64,000 nt of DNA from Pseudomonas syringae. Lineage in GTDB: Bacteria > Pseudomonadota > Gammaproteobacteria > Pseudomonadales > Pseudomonadaceae. Location of the stretch: NCBI RefSeq assembly GCF_021606685.1, contig NZ_WKCB01000012.1, forward strand, positions 1-64,000, given 5' to 3'. Position 1 is the first letter of the stretch. Every line of letters begins with the position of its first letter. Below, piece by piece: positions 18,072 to 26,733 of this stretch. The notes below the pieces were generated by a model. The model made no database searches, was not told the DNA's origin, and saw nothing but the letters and a program-made list of their open reading frames with translations. Made by a program: the position numbers and the translations under genes.

Positions 18072-19469
18072 TCAGCGGACGATCTTGTCTACTTGAATGC
18101 CCAGCTTCTTCAGGCGATACCAGAAGCTGCGTTCGGTAATTCCGATCTTCTGTGCCGCTGCCGCCTGCACGCCGTTGCTCTCGTGCAGCGCCGCCAGAAT
18201 GTAGGCTTTCTCGACCTCCGCCAGCGCCGCGTCCAGGTCCTGGGGAACGCCTGGGCCATCGCTGAGGATCGCCGTGACGCCGCCTTCGCTTGGCTTGGAG
18301 GCAAACAGATACCCCGGCAGGTCGATATCCTCGATCACCGGCGAGGCGGCGACGATGGTTGCGCGCTCCACACAGTTTTGCAGCTCGCGGATATTGCCCG
18401 GCCAGTGGTACGCCGCCATCGCCTGCAACGCCTCGGGGCTGAAGCCGGTGATGCGCTTGCCGGCGGTGGCACTGAGGGTCTGGGCAAAGTGGCGGGCCAG
18501 GGGCGCGATGTCTTCCACACGCTCGCGCAGGGCGGGCAGCGGGATCGGGAACACGTTGAGGCGGTAATACAGGTCCTCGCGAAACTCCTTGTTGGCCACC
18601 GCTTCCAACAGGTTCTTGTTGGTCGCGGCGATCACCCGCACATCCACCTTGCGCTCGCGCGGGTCGCCCACCGGCTCGATCACCCGCTCCTGCAACGCCC
18701 GCAGAATCTTGGCCTGCAACGCCAGCGGCATGTCGCCCACTTCATCAAGAAACAGCGTGCCCTTGTCGGCCTGTTGAAAGCGCCCGATCCGGTCCGCCAC
18801 GGCGCCGGTAAAGGCGCCCTTGCGATGGCCGAACATTTCGCTTTCCAACAGGCCTTCGGGGATGGCCGCGCAGTTGACCGCGACGAAGGGTTTGTCGGCC
18901 CGGCTGCCGTGTTTGTGGATGGCGCGAGCGACCATTTCCTTGCCGGTGCCGCTTTCGCCGGTCAACAGGATCGTGGCGCTGCTGTCGCGCACCGAGTCCA
19001 CCGCTTGCAGCACCGTGCGAAACGCCGGGCTGTCGCCCACCAGGCTGTCGAACTGCGCGTGCGCGTCCAGCTCGGCGCGCATGCGTGCGTTGTCGCGCAT
19101 GATGTCGCGAAACTGCAAAGCCTTGGCCACGGTGATGTCCAGCTCGTCGATATCGAATGGCTTGGCGATGTAGTCATAGGCACCGTTGCGCATCGACTGC
19201 ACGGCGTTTTTCACCGTGCTGTAGGCGGTCATCACAATCACCGGCACCTGCGGGTAGCGCAGTTTTATCTCCGCGAGCAGGGCCGGGCCGTCCATGCCCG
19301 GCATGCGCCAGTCGCTGATCACCAGGTCGATGTCTTCCTGCTCCAGCACCTTGAGCGCATGCAGGCCGTTGCCGGCAATGAACACCTCGATGCCGCTGTG
19401 GCCCAGGGCCGAGGCCAGCAGGTCGCAGAGCTTGGGTTCGTCGTCGACTACCAGAATGTTATGCGTCAT
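18072..19469 (-). CDS. NtrC-type sigma54-dependent response regulator
   Basis: A 465-residue regulator with three parts: a receiver (VVDDE; phosphoacceptor Asp53 in ISDWRMPGMDG; Lys in IAKPF), an AAA+ domain (Walker A GESGTGKE at 171-178, intact GAFTGA at 218-223, Walker B GTLFLDEVGDM) and a Fis-type HTH (AAAQKIGITERSFWYRLKKLGI). It activates sigma54 promoters when phosphorylated by the adjacent kinase, whose gene it overlaps by 11 bases. The start at 19469 is the coupled ATG. A likely target is the sigma54 promoter at 25612-25627, which serves the neighbouring aminotransferase operon. Confidence 0.9.
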   Translation of the reverse strand: MTHNILVVDDEPKLCDLLASALGHSGIEVFIAGNGLHALKVLEQEDIDLVISDWRMPGMDGPALLAEIKLRYPQVPVIVMTAYSTVKNAVQSMRNGAYDYIAKPFDIDELDITVAKALQFRDIMRDNARMRAELDAHAQFDSLVGDSPAFRTVLQAVDSVRDSSATILLTGESGTGKEMVARAIHKHGSRADKPFVAVNCAAIPEGLLESEMFGHRKGAFTGAVADRIGRFQQADKGTLFLDEVGDMPLALQAKILRALQERVIEPVGDPRERKVDVRVIAATNKNLLEAVANKEFREDLYYRLNVFPIPLPALRERVEDIAPLARHFAQTLSATAGKRITGFSPEALQAMAAYHWPGNIRELQNCVERATIVAASPVIEDIDLPGYLFASKPSEGGVTAILSDGPGVPQDLDAALAEVEKAYILAALHESNGVQAAAAQKIGITERSFWYRLKKLGIQVDKIVR

Positions 19470-21228
19470 GACTGTCCTCGTCGTCTTCGCCCATCGGCGG
19501 AATGTACAGGCTGAAGGTGGCGCCTGCATCGTTCTCGCTGGCACATTCGATGCTGCCGTCGTGACTTTCCATGATCGAATAGACTTTGGCCAGGCCTAAA
19601 CCGGTGCCGGAGGCCTTGGTGGTGACGAAGGGCGTGAAGATGCGCTCGAGCATCTGCGCCGGGATGCCCTGGCCGCTGTCGCCGACGCTGATAATCGTGG
19701 TGTCAGCCTCGCTGCGAATGCCCAGGGTCAGGCGACCGCCTTGGGGCATCGCGTCGATGGCGTTGAGAATCAGGTTGAGGCACGCCTGCTTGAGTTGCTT
19801 GGCGTCCGCGTAAATCGTCGCCCCCGGCGACTGGTCGTCGATCTGCGCTTCGATACTGTGGCTGGCCAGTTCCGGCGCGCAAAAACCGAGGATCTCCTCC
19901 ACCAGCGGGCGGGCCGGCTGCACCACGCGCAAGGGCGGGTTGGGCTTGGCAAAGTCGAGGAACTCGGTGATCAGGTCATTGATGCGGCTGACTTCGCTGA
20001 TCACGTATTCCAGGTGGCGTTTGTCGGCCTCTGGCAGGTCGGCGCGGCGGTGCAGCAATTGCGTGGCGGTCTTGATGATGCCCAGCGGGTTGCGGATCTC
20101 GTGGGCCAGGCCCATGGCGACTTCGCCCAGGGCATGCAGGCGATCACGCCGACGTAGCTGCGCTTCGAGGTGATGCAGCTCGCCCAGGCGCTCGGTCATG
20201 TGGTTGAAGGTGCTGCTCAACTGCGCCAACTCGTCGCCGCCGGTAACCTGCACGCGGTGCTCGTAGTTGCCCGAAATCACTGCCCCCACACCTTGGGACA
20301 AATCCCGCAACGGCTTGGTCAGGCGTCGTGAGACCAGCACTCCCGCCGCCAGGGACAGCGCCGAGCTGACCAGGAAAATCAGCACGAACAGATTGCTCTG
20401 GTTCACCAGCCCCACCAGGCTGGTGTGGCGCAGCAGGCCGCTGAAAATCACGCCTTGCAAGTCGCCGTCATCATTGAAGATCGGCCAGTACAAACCGCTG
20501 TAGTTATTGGTGAACTGCTCGCTGGGCTGCTTGGTGCTGCGCATTGACGTCTCGACATTTTTCGGGATGCGCGACGGGTGATCTTCAAAGCGCTGGGTCG
20601 AGAAAATTTCCGAGAAACCGTCGGGGTTGGCCAGGTACAGGCGCAGGTCGAGGGAATGCACATCGGCCACGCTGGTGAGGAAACTGCTGTCCAGGTAGGT
20701 CGCCACCAGCAATAAATAGTCGACGCCATCCTGGGTGGTCTCGAAGGTGGAAACCACTATGCCGGTACTGACGCCGGCCACCTGCACGGTCTGCAGCACC
20801 GCATTGCTGGTCAGGCTGATCTGTTTGACGATGTCGTCGGAGGCCGTGCTGAACACCACTTTTTTGTCGCTGGCGCGGATCAGCGCGACCACGTCGATAT
20901 CGGTGGCATCAGCGATGTCGGCGGTCAGGCGGTCATGCCGGGCGGCCATCTTGTTGGAGGGTGGGCTGGTGTAGCGCAGGAACAATTTGGCCATGCGCGC
21001 GTTGTCGTGAAGGATGTCGCCGATCTCGTCCTTGACGATCTTGGTCGACTCCTGCAGCCAGATGCGCACGTTGCTGTCGAAGATCTGCGACAGGGTGGTG
21101 GCCGCCAGCTCTGCGGCGATCATGGTCGGGATTACGCTGACTAACCAGAACGCCAGCACCAGCTTGCGCTGGACGCTCCAGCGGGAAATGGCAAAGGGGC
21201 GGGCTTTCTGGCGGGTCTTGGTGATCAT
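19459..21228 (-). CDS. Membrane sensor histidine kinase, partner of the NtrC-type regulator
   Basis: A 589-residue kinase: transmembrane helix ~24-44, periplasmic sensor ~45-278, second helix ~279-300, HAMP (RRLTKPLRDLSQGV), HisKA with phospho-acceptor His376 in GLAHEIRNPLG, and an HATPase domain (NLILNAIDAM, GDSGQGIP, TTKASGTGLGLAKV). The ATG overlaps the stop of the FemAB-like gene (TGATG) and the 3' end overlaps the regulator, so the three genes form one operon. The ligand is unknown; co-location suggests it relates to the aminotransferase cluster. Confidence 0.9.
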   Translation of the reverse strand: MITKTRQKARPFAISRWSVQRKLVLAFWLVSVIPTMIAAELAATTLSQIFDSNVRIWLQESTKIVKDEIGDILHDNARMAKLFLRYTSPPSNKMAARHDRLTADIADATDIDVVALIRASDKKVVFSTASDDIVKQISLTSNAVLQTVQVAGVSTGIVVSTFETTQDGVDYLLLVATYLDSSFLTSVADVHSLDLRLYLANPDGFSEIFSTQRFEDHPSRIPKNVETSMRSTKQPSEQFTNNYSGLYWPIFNDDGDLQGVIFSGLLRHTSLVGLVNQSNLFVLIFLVSSALSLAAGVLVSRRLTKPLRDLSQGVGAVISGNYEHRVQVTGGDELAQLSSTFNHMTERLGELHHLEAQLRRRDRLHALGEVAMGLAHEIRNPLGIIKTATQLLHRRADLPEADKRHLEYVISEVSRINDLITEFLDFAKPNPPLRVVQPARPLVEEILGFCAPELASHSIEAQIDDQSPGATIYADAKQLKQACLNLILNAIDAMPQGGRLTLGIRSEADTTIISVGDSGQGIPAQMLERIFTPFVTTKASGTGLGLAKVYSIMESHDGSIECASENDAGATFSLYIPPMGEDDEDSHDA

Positions 21229-22352
21229 CAGGTTTCGCTTATCGCAGCAGCCATGGCAGGGTCGGAACGATCCGGTCGAATAAACAGTTTTACCAGCCTG
21301 AGCAGGCCGTTGACCAGCCGGTTGCGGTGCCGGAAATACACACGGTTGCCCTGGAACTCGCAGCCCAGGCGCAGCTTACTGGCATACCCGGCCTGCCCGC
21401 ACTCATACAGCGCAATCTTGTGTTCAATACAGTAGTCGACGTTGGTCAGCCAACTGCGGAAGTACAGGTTGTAGTCGCGGGTGAACGCGACGTCATGCGC
21501 GAAAAACTTGTCCACCAGCCGATGTTCGTCGACCAGCAGCAGGTTGAACGCCACGACGTGCTCGTCGACCCAGTACAGGGCACACACGGCGCGCCCTTCA
21601 AGGCGTTCGAGCACCCCGGTGAAGTAGCCGGCAGGCAACCGCTCGAACTGCAGCTCGGCACGCGCCAGGGTCGCTTCATACAGGCGCATGATGTCGGGCA
21701 ACACGTCGTCGATGTTGCGCCGCCACTCTACGCGTGGCCCTGCTGCGCGCAGTTTGCGGCGCAGGTCCTTGCGCGTGGACTTGCCCAGCGAGCCGAGGTA
21801 GGCGTCCACCGAACCGTAGGGCAGCGGCAACACGCCCGTGGGCAGACTCGGCATGCTCTGGAAACCGGCGCCGTGGCAACTGTCGACCCAATGCGGGTCA
21901 TCGCTCGGCGCGTCCTTGACCGCCAGCAAGCCGATACCCAATGCATCGGCATCCTGGCGCGCAGCGTGCAACAGCTGCTTGAGCAGCAACGCGCGACGCG
22001 TCTCGCGCACGTGGCTTGCGAACCCGGCGTCGCAGCGCTCGGCCACCGGCGAGCCGATGGCATACAACCCCACCTGCAAAAGCCCCGGCCACAGCCGTTC
22101 CAGGCGTGCGGTCAAACGCTTGCCGGCGCCCGACACCGTGGTGTCGAGCCGGTAATGGGTGATGAACGCCGGGGCCACGGCCACCAGCGTGTCCTCTTCA
22201 TACACCGCCAGGTAGCGCCACTGGAAATCAGCGATGCTGGCGTTTTCCACGGCGACGTAATAGTCCCAGTCCTCCAGGGCACCGGGAAAGCAGTCGTTCC
22301 AGGCGCTACGCTGGATGCCCCGGATGGTTGGGAAGGCTTGGGTGGTAATCAC
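21228..22352 (-). CDS. FemAB/GNAT-like protein (peptidogalycan biosynthesis family, PF04339-like)
   Basis: A 374-residue cytoplasmic protein: N-terminal GNAT-like half (WNDCFPGALEDWDYYVAVENA, YLAVYEEDTLVAVAPAFI) and a C-terminal half with SLGKSTRKDLRRKLR, LYEATLARAELQFERLPAGYF and a VVAFNLLLVDEHRLVDKFFAHD acyl-transferase core. FemAB-like enzymes transfer aminoacyl or acyl groups to amines, so an amide-forming step is inferred. The start is GTG with AGGGAA upstream. It leads the kinase/regulator operon, separated by a REPIN from the hydrolase/aminotransferase/HAD genes on the same strand. Confidence 0.65.
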   Translation of the reverse strand: MITTQAFPTIRGIQRSAWNDCFPGALEDWDYYVAVENASIADFQWRYLAVYEEDTLVAVAPAFITHYRLDTTVSGAGKRLTARLERLWPGLLQVGLYAIGSPVAERCDAGFASHVRETRRALLLKQLLHAARQDADALGIGLLAVKDAPSDDPHWVDSCHGAGFQSMPSLPTGVLPLPYGSVDAYLGSLGKSTRKDLRRKLRAAGPRVEWRRNIDDVLPDIMRLYEATLARAELQFERLPAGYFTGVLERLEGRAVCALYWVDEHVVAFNLLLVDEHRLVDKFFAHDVAFTRDYNLYFRSWLTNVDYCIEHKIALYECGQAGYASKLRLGCEFQGNRVYFRHRNRLVNGLLRLVKLFIRPDRSDPAMAAAISET

Positions 22353-22430
22353 AGAGTTCCCTTAGTCGTGAGCAGATTTATCTGGCAAGCAGGTTTGTTG
22401 TGGCAAGGGCTTATGCGGCACCCGGGCTTT

Positions 22431-22630
22431 TGTGGCGAGCGGGCTTGCCCGCGTTGGGCTGCGAAGCAGCCCTAAAACCATTCACCGCCTATCTATCTGA
22501 AAGTATGGAGTGATCTTATTGGGGCCGCTTCGCGCCCCAACGCGGGCAAGCCCGCTCGCCACAGAAGCCCACTTGCCACAGAAAACCGCCTCCCACATAA
22601 GCCCGCTTTCCACATAAGCCCGTTCGCCAA
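22431..22630. repeat. REPIN family A with a degenerate short-unit tail
   Basis: Inverted REP arms lie at 22431-22563 (gtggcgagcgggcttgcccg ... cgggcaagcccgctcgccac). They are followed to about 22630 by degenerate units such as agaagcccacttgccac and ataagcccgctttccac. This is the whole content of the gap between the two operons apart from ~70 bases of leader. Confidence 0.85.
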
Positions 22631-22634
22631 CCAA

Positions 22635-23480
22635 TCAGGCGGCGTTTGCGAGACGGGTATTCAGCTCCACAAAGTCGGTACTCAACTCGATCACCCGACG
22701 GTATTGCAGGTCCACCGTGATCATGTGGTAGCAGTTGTCCAACAGGATCTTGGTCACCGGCCCGCCGAGGTGGCGTTCTACATAGTCGGCATTCCAGCGG
22801 CTGGTGATGTCGTCCTCGATGGAGTGCACCACCAGGGCCGGCACCCGGACCTCGGGCATGCGTTTCTTGACCACCGCGTTCATCCGGTGCAACTCGCGCA
22901 CGGTGATGCCCTCCATGGTCAGCAAGCCCGCTTCGCTGCTTTCGCCTTCCTTCATCTGCCGCTCGACGATGGCCCGCAGGCGTTCGTTCTTGATGCCGTA
23001 GGGCGGTTTTTCTTCGAAGCTGCAAAGGTGCACGCCGAACGGGATCCTCATCAGCAACGGCGTGAGAAACGCCAGCTTGTTGATGCTCCAGCCGTCGTAC
23101 TTCAAGGTGGTGGAATACATCAGCAGCCCGGCCACTTGCCCAGGGTGTTCGGCGGCCATGTACATCGACATCACCGCGCCCATGGACAAGCCTCCGACAA
23201 ACACCTGCGCATGCCGCTGCCGCACCTGTACGAAGGTCTTGCGCACGCCTTCGTACCAGTCGCGCCAGCCGGTCGCCTGCAGGTCGCTGTTGTCGCCGCA
23301 GTGCCCGGCCAGGGTCGGCACATACACCGTGCAGTTGCCCGCCTTGGCCAGGCCCTTGGCGACCTGGCGCAATTCCGTCGGGGTGCCGGTCAGGCCGTGG
23401 ATCAACAAGACCCCGACCGGACCTTCACCGAGAACGAAGCCGGCTGAACCTTCGCCGAGGTCGATCTCAGCGGCCTTCAC
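22635..23480 (-). CDS. Alpha/beta hydrolase (carboxylesterase/monoacylglycerol-lipase-like)
   Basis: A 281-residue cytoplasmic hydrolase: VLLIHGLTGTPTELR (HG oxyanion motif), YVPTLAGHCG, nucleophile elbow GGLSMG, acid in VVHSIEDD and a catalytic His in LLDNCYHMITVD. It resembles Est30-type carboxylesterases. The GTG start overlaps the aminotransferase stop (GTGA), so it is the last gene of the HAD-aminotransferase-hydrolase operon. Removal of an ester or thioester from a pathway intermediate is possible but unproven. Confidence 0.8.
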   Translation of the reverse strand: MKAAEIDLGEGSAGFVLGEGPVGVLLIHGLTGTPTELRQVAKGLAKAGNCTVYVPTLAGHCGDNSDLQATGWRDWYEGVRKTFVQVRQRHAQVFVGGLSMGAVMSMYMAAEHPGQVAGLLMYSTTLKYDGWSINKLAFLTPLLMRIPFGVHLCSFEEKPPYGIKNERLRAIVERQMKEGESSEAGLLTMEGITVRELHRMNAVVKKRMPEVRVPALVVHSIEDDITSRWNADYVERHLGGPVTKILLDNCYHMITVDLQYRRVIELSTDFVELNTRLANAA

Positions 23481-24871
23481 CGTTTAGTCGCTCGAACCAG
23501 CAACTGCTCGAGCAGCTTGAGACCCAGGTCGATTTCCGGGTAGCTGATTTCCAGGGATGGGGCCAGGGTGATCACGTTTTTGTAGTAACCGCCCACGTCG
23601 AGGATCAGGCCGAGTTTCTGGCCGTCGACCACCATGTCGCCTTTCATGCCTTCTTCGACCATGTAGTCCAGCGTCGCCTTGTCTGGCGTGAAGCCATCCG
23701 GGCCGCAGATTTCGCAGCGCAGGGCCAGGCCCAGGCCGTCGACGTCGCCGATGATCGGGAAGCGTTTTTGCAGGTCTTGCAGGCCTTCGAGGAAGTATTT
23801 GCCCTTGGCCATGACCATCGCGCCGTAGTCGACTTCGTTGGTCATCTTGAACATTTCCAGGCCTACCGCAGTGCCCAACGGGTTGGAGGCGAAGGTGGAG
23901 TGGGTGGAGCCTGGCGGGAAGATTTTCGGGTTGATCAACTCTTCACGGGCCCAGATGCCGCCCAGTGGGTTGAGGCCGTTGGTCAGTGCCTTGCCGAACA
24001 CGATCACGTCCGGTTGCACGTCGAAGTGCTCGATCGACCAGAGTTTACCGGTGCGGTAGAAGCCCATCTGGATCTCGTCGGAGACCATCAGAATGCCGTG
24101 CTGGTCCAGCACGTGCTTGAGTTCGCGGTAGAAGTTCATCGGCGGGATTACGTAGCCGCCAGTGCCCTGGATCGGCTCGACGTAGAACGCGGCGTATTCG
24201 CTCTGGCCGACTTTCGGGTCCCACACGCCGTTGTATTCAGTCTCGAACAAACGCGCGAATTGCTGCACGCAGTGGCTGCCGTATTCTTCTTTGGTCATGC
24301 CTTTAGGGCCACGGAAGTGATACGGGAACGGGATGAACTGCGCACGCTCGCCGAAGTGGCCATAGCGGCGACGGTAGCGGTAGCTGGAGGTGATCGACGA
24401 GGCGCCGAGGGTACGCCCGTGGTAGCCGCCTTCGAAGGCGAACATCAGGCTTTTGCCGTTGGTGGCGTTACGCACCACTTTCAGCGAGTCTTCGATGGAC
24501 TGCGAGCCGCCGACGTTGAAGTGCACGCGGCCGTCGAGGCCGAACTTGTTTTTGGCGTCGACCGCGATCATTTCCGACAGCTCGATCTTGCCCTTGTGCA
24601 GGTACTGGCTGGCGATTTGCGGCAGGGTGTCGATCTGCTGTTTCAGCGCGTTGTTCAGGCGCGGGTTGGCGTAGCCGAAGTTGACGGCCGAGTACCACAT
24701 TTGCAGGTCGAGGTAGGCCTGGTCTTCGGTGTCCCACACGTAGGAGCCTTCGCAGCGGCTGAAAATACGCGGCGGCTCGATGTAGTGAACGGTGTCGCCG
24801 TAGGAGCAGTATTTGGCTTCTTTATCCAGAAGGATCTGGTCGTCGGCGGTAGCGATGCGGATATCAGACAT
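23477..24871 (-). CDS. Class III PLP-dependent aminotransferase
   Basis: A 464-residue fold-type I enzyme: FEGGYHGRTLGA for cofactor phosphate contact, MVSDEIQMGFYRTGK with the PLP-ring Asp, VIVFGKALTNGLNPLGG with the Schiff-base Lys294 and STHSTFASNPLG. Relatives include ornithine, 4-aminobutyrate and phospho-amine (phospho-lyase) enzymes, and the substrate cannot be decided. The unusual N-terminus YCSYGDTVHYIEPPRIFSRCEG distinguishes this subgroup. It overlaps the HAD gene by 8 bases and the hydrolase by 4, so all three are translationally coupled. AGGA lies 11 bases before the ATG. Confidence 0.85.
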   Translation of the reverse strand: MSDIRIATADDQILLDKEAKYCSYGDTVHYIEPPRIFSRCEGSYVWDTEDQAYLDLQMWYSAVNFGYANPRLNNALKQQIDTLPQIASQYLHKGKIELSEMIAVDAKNKFGLDGRVHFNVGGSQSIEDSLKVVRNATNGKSLMFAFEGGYHGRTLGASSITSSYRYRRRYGHFGERAQFIPFPYHFRGPKGMTKEEYGSHCVQQFARLFETEYNGVWDPKVGQSEYAAFYVEPIQGTGGYVIPPMNFYRELKHVLDQHGILMVSDEIQMGFYRTGKLWSIEHFDVQPDVIVFGKALTNGLNPLGGIWAREELINPKIFPPGSTHSTFASNPLGTAVGLEMFKMTNEVDYGAMVMAKGKYFLEGLQDLQKRFPIIGDVDGLGLALRCEICGPDGFTPDKATLDYMVEEGMKGDMVVDGQKLGLILDVGGYYKNVITLAPSLEISYPEIDLGLKLLEQLLVRATKR

Positions 24872-25562
24872 GGTGGAAGAGTTCCTGGTTGTCGGCAGCA
24901 AAAGCGTTGGCGTTGGCGGCGATGCCCTGAGGGAGCAGCGCCAGCAATTCAGGGAGTTGGGCGAAGGTGTCGAAGCGCGCGTGAGGGATGTGGTTGGCCA
25001 CGCAGTAGTCGGCGAGGCTGCCCTTGGCGAACACGAAGTCGGCGGTGGCGGCCACGCACATGTCGGACTTGCCGTCGCCGATCACCAGCACACGCTTGTT
25101 GCGTGGGGTGGATTTGCACTTGCAGTTGCCCGACGCGGCGCGGCAGGCGTCGCTGGCGTACGGGAAGTCGATGCGCCAGCTGTTCTGGTCGACCTGGCGC
25201 AGGCGGTTGGCAATTATCGGCAGCAAGGTCACGTAGTTGCGTGACAGGATCCGCGCGATGCCTTGCTCGATGCCGTCGCTGACCACTTCGAGGGAGGCGC
25301 CCAGGCCGATCACGTGATCGACGAAGTCGGGGAAATCCGGGTCGATCTCGACGCTGTCGAAATACGCCAGCAGTTCGCTCGGCGTCGCCTTGATCAGCGC
25401 CAGTTGGCGGCTCAGGCATTCGCGTGAACCGATATGCCCATCCAGCCATTCCTGTTCGATGGTTTCCCACTCGGGACCGGCGAAGCGTTGGAGGACGTTG
25501 TCGATGACGTCGGTGGGCGTGATGGTCCCATCGAAGTCACACACGATATGCCAGTGGATCAT
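24864..25562 (-). CDS. HAD-IB family phosphatase (MtnX-like)
   Basis: A 232-residue haloacid-dehalogenase phosphatase: CDFDGTITPTD (nucleophile Asp9, general acid Asp11), VVSDGIE (motif II) and IGDGKSDMCVAATADFVFAKGSLADYC (motif III/IV, Asp pair). MtnX acts in methionine salvage, but mtn genes are absent here, so another phospho-compound is expected. Two cysteine-rich segments (DACRAASGNCKCKS) may bind metal. AAGGG lies before the ATG at 25562. It is the first gene of the operon downstream of the sigma54 promoter at 25612-25627. Confidence 0.85.
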   Translation of the reverse strand: MIHWHIVCDFDGTITPTDVIDNVLQRFAGPEWETIEQEWLDGHIGSRECLSRQLALIKATPSELLAYFDSVEIDPDFPDFVDHVIGLGASLEVVSDGIEQGIARILSRNYVTLLPIIANRLRQVDQNSWRIDFPYASDACRAASGNCKCKSTPRNKRVLVIGDGKSDMCVAATADFVFAKGSLADYCVANHIPHARFDTFAQLPELLALLPQGIAANANAFAADNQELFHHV

Positions 25563-25611
25563 TGCGTTTACCCTTGTAGGAGCGCGCTCTGTGCGCTTGC
25601 AGAAGGGGTAG

Positions 25612-25627
25612 AGCAGGGACTGTGCCA
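25612..25627 (-). promoter_or_regulatory. Sigma54 (-24/-12) promoter for the HAD-aminotransferase-hydrolase operon
   Basis: Read on the minus strand the site is TGGCACAGTCCCTGCT. It has GG and GC ten bases apart and agrees with TGGCAC-N5-TTGC at all but one position. Transcription would start near 25601, giving a leader of about 40 bases before the HAD ATG. Confidence 0.75.
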
Positions 25628-25689
25628 AGTGGCCTGCGCCCAGCGGGGCTGGGGCTTCGCTCGGTGTGGCGGGGAATTTGTGTCGTGGG

Positions 25690-25716
25690 AGCTACAATTT
25701 TTGTAGCTTGCTACAA
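25690..25716. promoter_or_regulatory. Three GCTACAA half-sites, candidate enhancer of the sigma54 operon
   Basis: GCTACAA at 25691-25697, TTGTAGC at 25701-25707 and GCTACAA at 25710-25716 form two overlapping palindromes. They lie about 65-90 bases upstream of the -24 element, the usual distance for an NtrC-type activator. They also lie upstream of mipA, so an operator for that gene is the alternative. Confidence 0.55.
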
Positions 25717-25789
25717 ACAACATGAGTGCTTGCGCGGCGGCAGCCCTTCGCGCGTTCATGCGCGTATGCCCAGCCAAGGAAACCGACCC

Positions 25790-26560
25790 ATGCTCAAGCT
25801 CACTTCTGCTGTATTTGTTGCGTTAAGCGGGCTGTGGGGCGTGTCCGGTAGCGTGCTGGCGGCCCCGATCACCGGCGACGTCGGCGCGGGCATCAGCTAT
25901 CAACCCCATGACCCGACCGGCAGTCGCTACGAAACGCGCCCGGTGCCTTACCTGGATCTGGACTGGGGCAACGTCAGCCTGAGCACCGATGACGGCCTGA
26001 CCTGGAACGCCTTGAATAGCCATGGCGTGACCGCCGGCCCGTATATCAATTACTTGCAGGGGCGCACCTCCAACGGTTCGCTGCAAGGCCTGCGCAATGT
26101 GTCGGACATGGCCGAGGTGGGCGGCTTTGTGCAATACGCGCCGGCTGATTTCTGGCGGGTCTACGCGCGGCTGGGCCAGGCGGTGGGCGGCGGGCATGCG
26201 CAAAGTGGCGCGCTCGGCAAGGTCGGCGGTGAACTCGGCTACCCGCTGGGCGGCGGAGTTATTGGCAGCAGCGGCCTAGCGGCCAATTTCGCCGATGCCC
26301 GCCAGACCCAGACCTATTTCGGCGTGGACGATAACGAGGCGGCGGCCACGGGATTCAAGCCGTACAACGCCAGCGGCGGGTTCCAGAATGTCACGCTGAG
26401 CCAGAGTTTTGCGTTCCCGCTGGCGCCCAACTGGTCGCTGCTGACCAGCGCCAGCTGGGTGCACCTGGTGGGCTCGGCGGCGAACAGCAGTATCGTCAAG
26501 CAGACCGGCAACGTGAACCAGGGCCAGGTGCAGACGGCGATCAGCTACACCTTCGACTGA
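25790..26560 (+). CDS. MipA/OmpV-family outer-membrane protein
   Basis: A 256-residue protein with a signal peptide (MLKLTSAVFVALSGLWGVSGSVLAA) and then alternating beta-strand sequence ending in TAISYTFD, a C-terminal aromatic residue pattern near that of outer-membrane barrels. MipA of E. coli interacts with murein hydrolase MltA and PBP1B; Pseudomonas relatives are induced by stress and antibiotics. AAGGA lies 9 bases before the ATG at 25790. It is divergent from the HAD operon. Confidence 0.82.
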   Translation: MLKLTSAVFVALSGLWGVSGSVLAAPITGDVGAGISYQPHDPTGSRYETRPVPYLDLDWGNVSLSTDDGLTWNALNSHGVTAGPYINYLQGRTSNGSLQGLRNVSDMAEVGGFVQYAPADFWRVYARLGQAVGGGHAQSGALGKVGGELGYPLGGGVIGSSGLAANFADARQTQTYFGVDDNEAAATGFKPYNASGGFQNVTLSQSFAFPLAPNWSLLTSASWVHLVGSAANSSIVKQTGNVNQGQVQTAISYTFD

Positions 26561-26577
26561 TTCACCTGATGCATGGC

Positions 26578-26622
26578 GATCAAATGATGTGTGCAGATCA
26601 AATGATGTGTGGAGATCAAATG
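26578..26622. repeat. 18-base tandem repeat
   Basis: gatcaaatgatgtgtgca is followed by the near-identical gatcaaatgatgtgtgga and a partial third copy (gatcaaatg) that runs into the REPIN. Confidence 0.75.
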
Positions 26623-26712
26623 TGGGAGGGGGCTTGCTCCCGATGGCGGTGGGTCAGTTAAGTATTTATCAACTGACACTCCCTCATCGGGAGCAAGCCC
26701 CCTCCCACATTT
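26618..26712. repeat. REPIN, family B
   Basis: Inverted arms aaatgtgggagggggcttgc and gcaagccccctcccacattt flank a 40-base middle. The same family lies near 32172, 37609 and 41808. Confidence 0.9.
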
Positions 26713-26733
26713 GCCTGCATTTCATGCTCGCTA

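Noticed and set aside
22516..23025. 169-residue open frame overlapping the hydrolase gene
   Set aside because: Reads through a REPIN and out of frame in the hydrolase; Arg/Gly-rich shadow.
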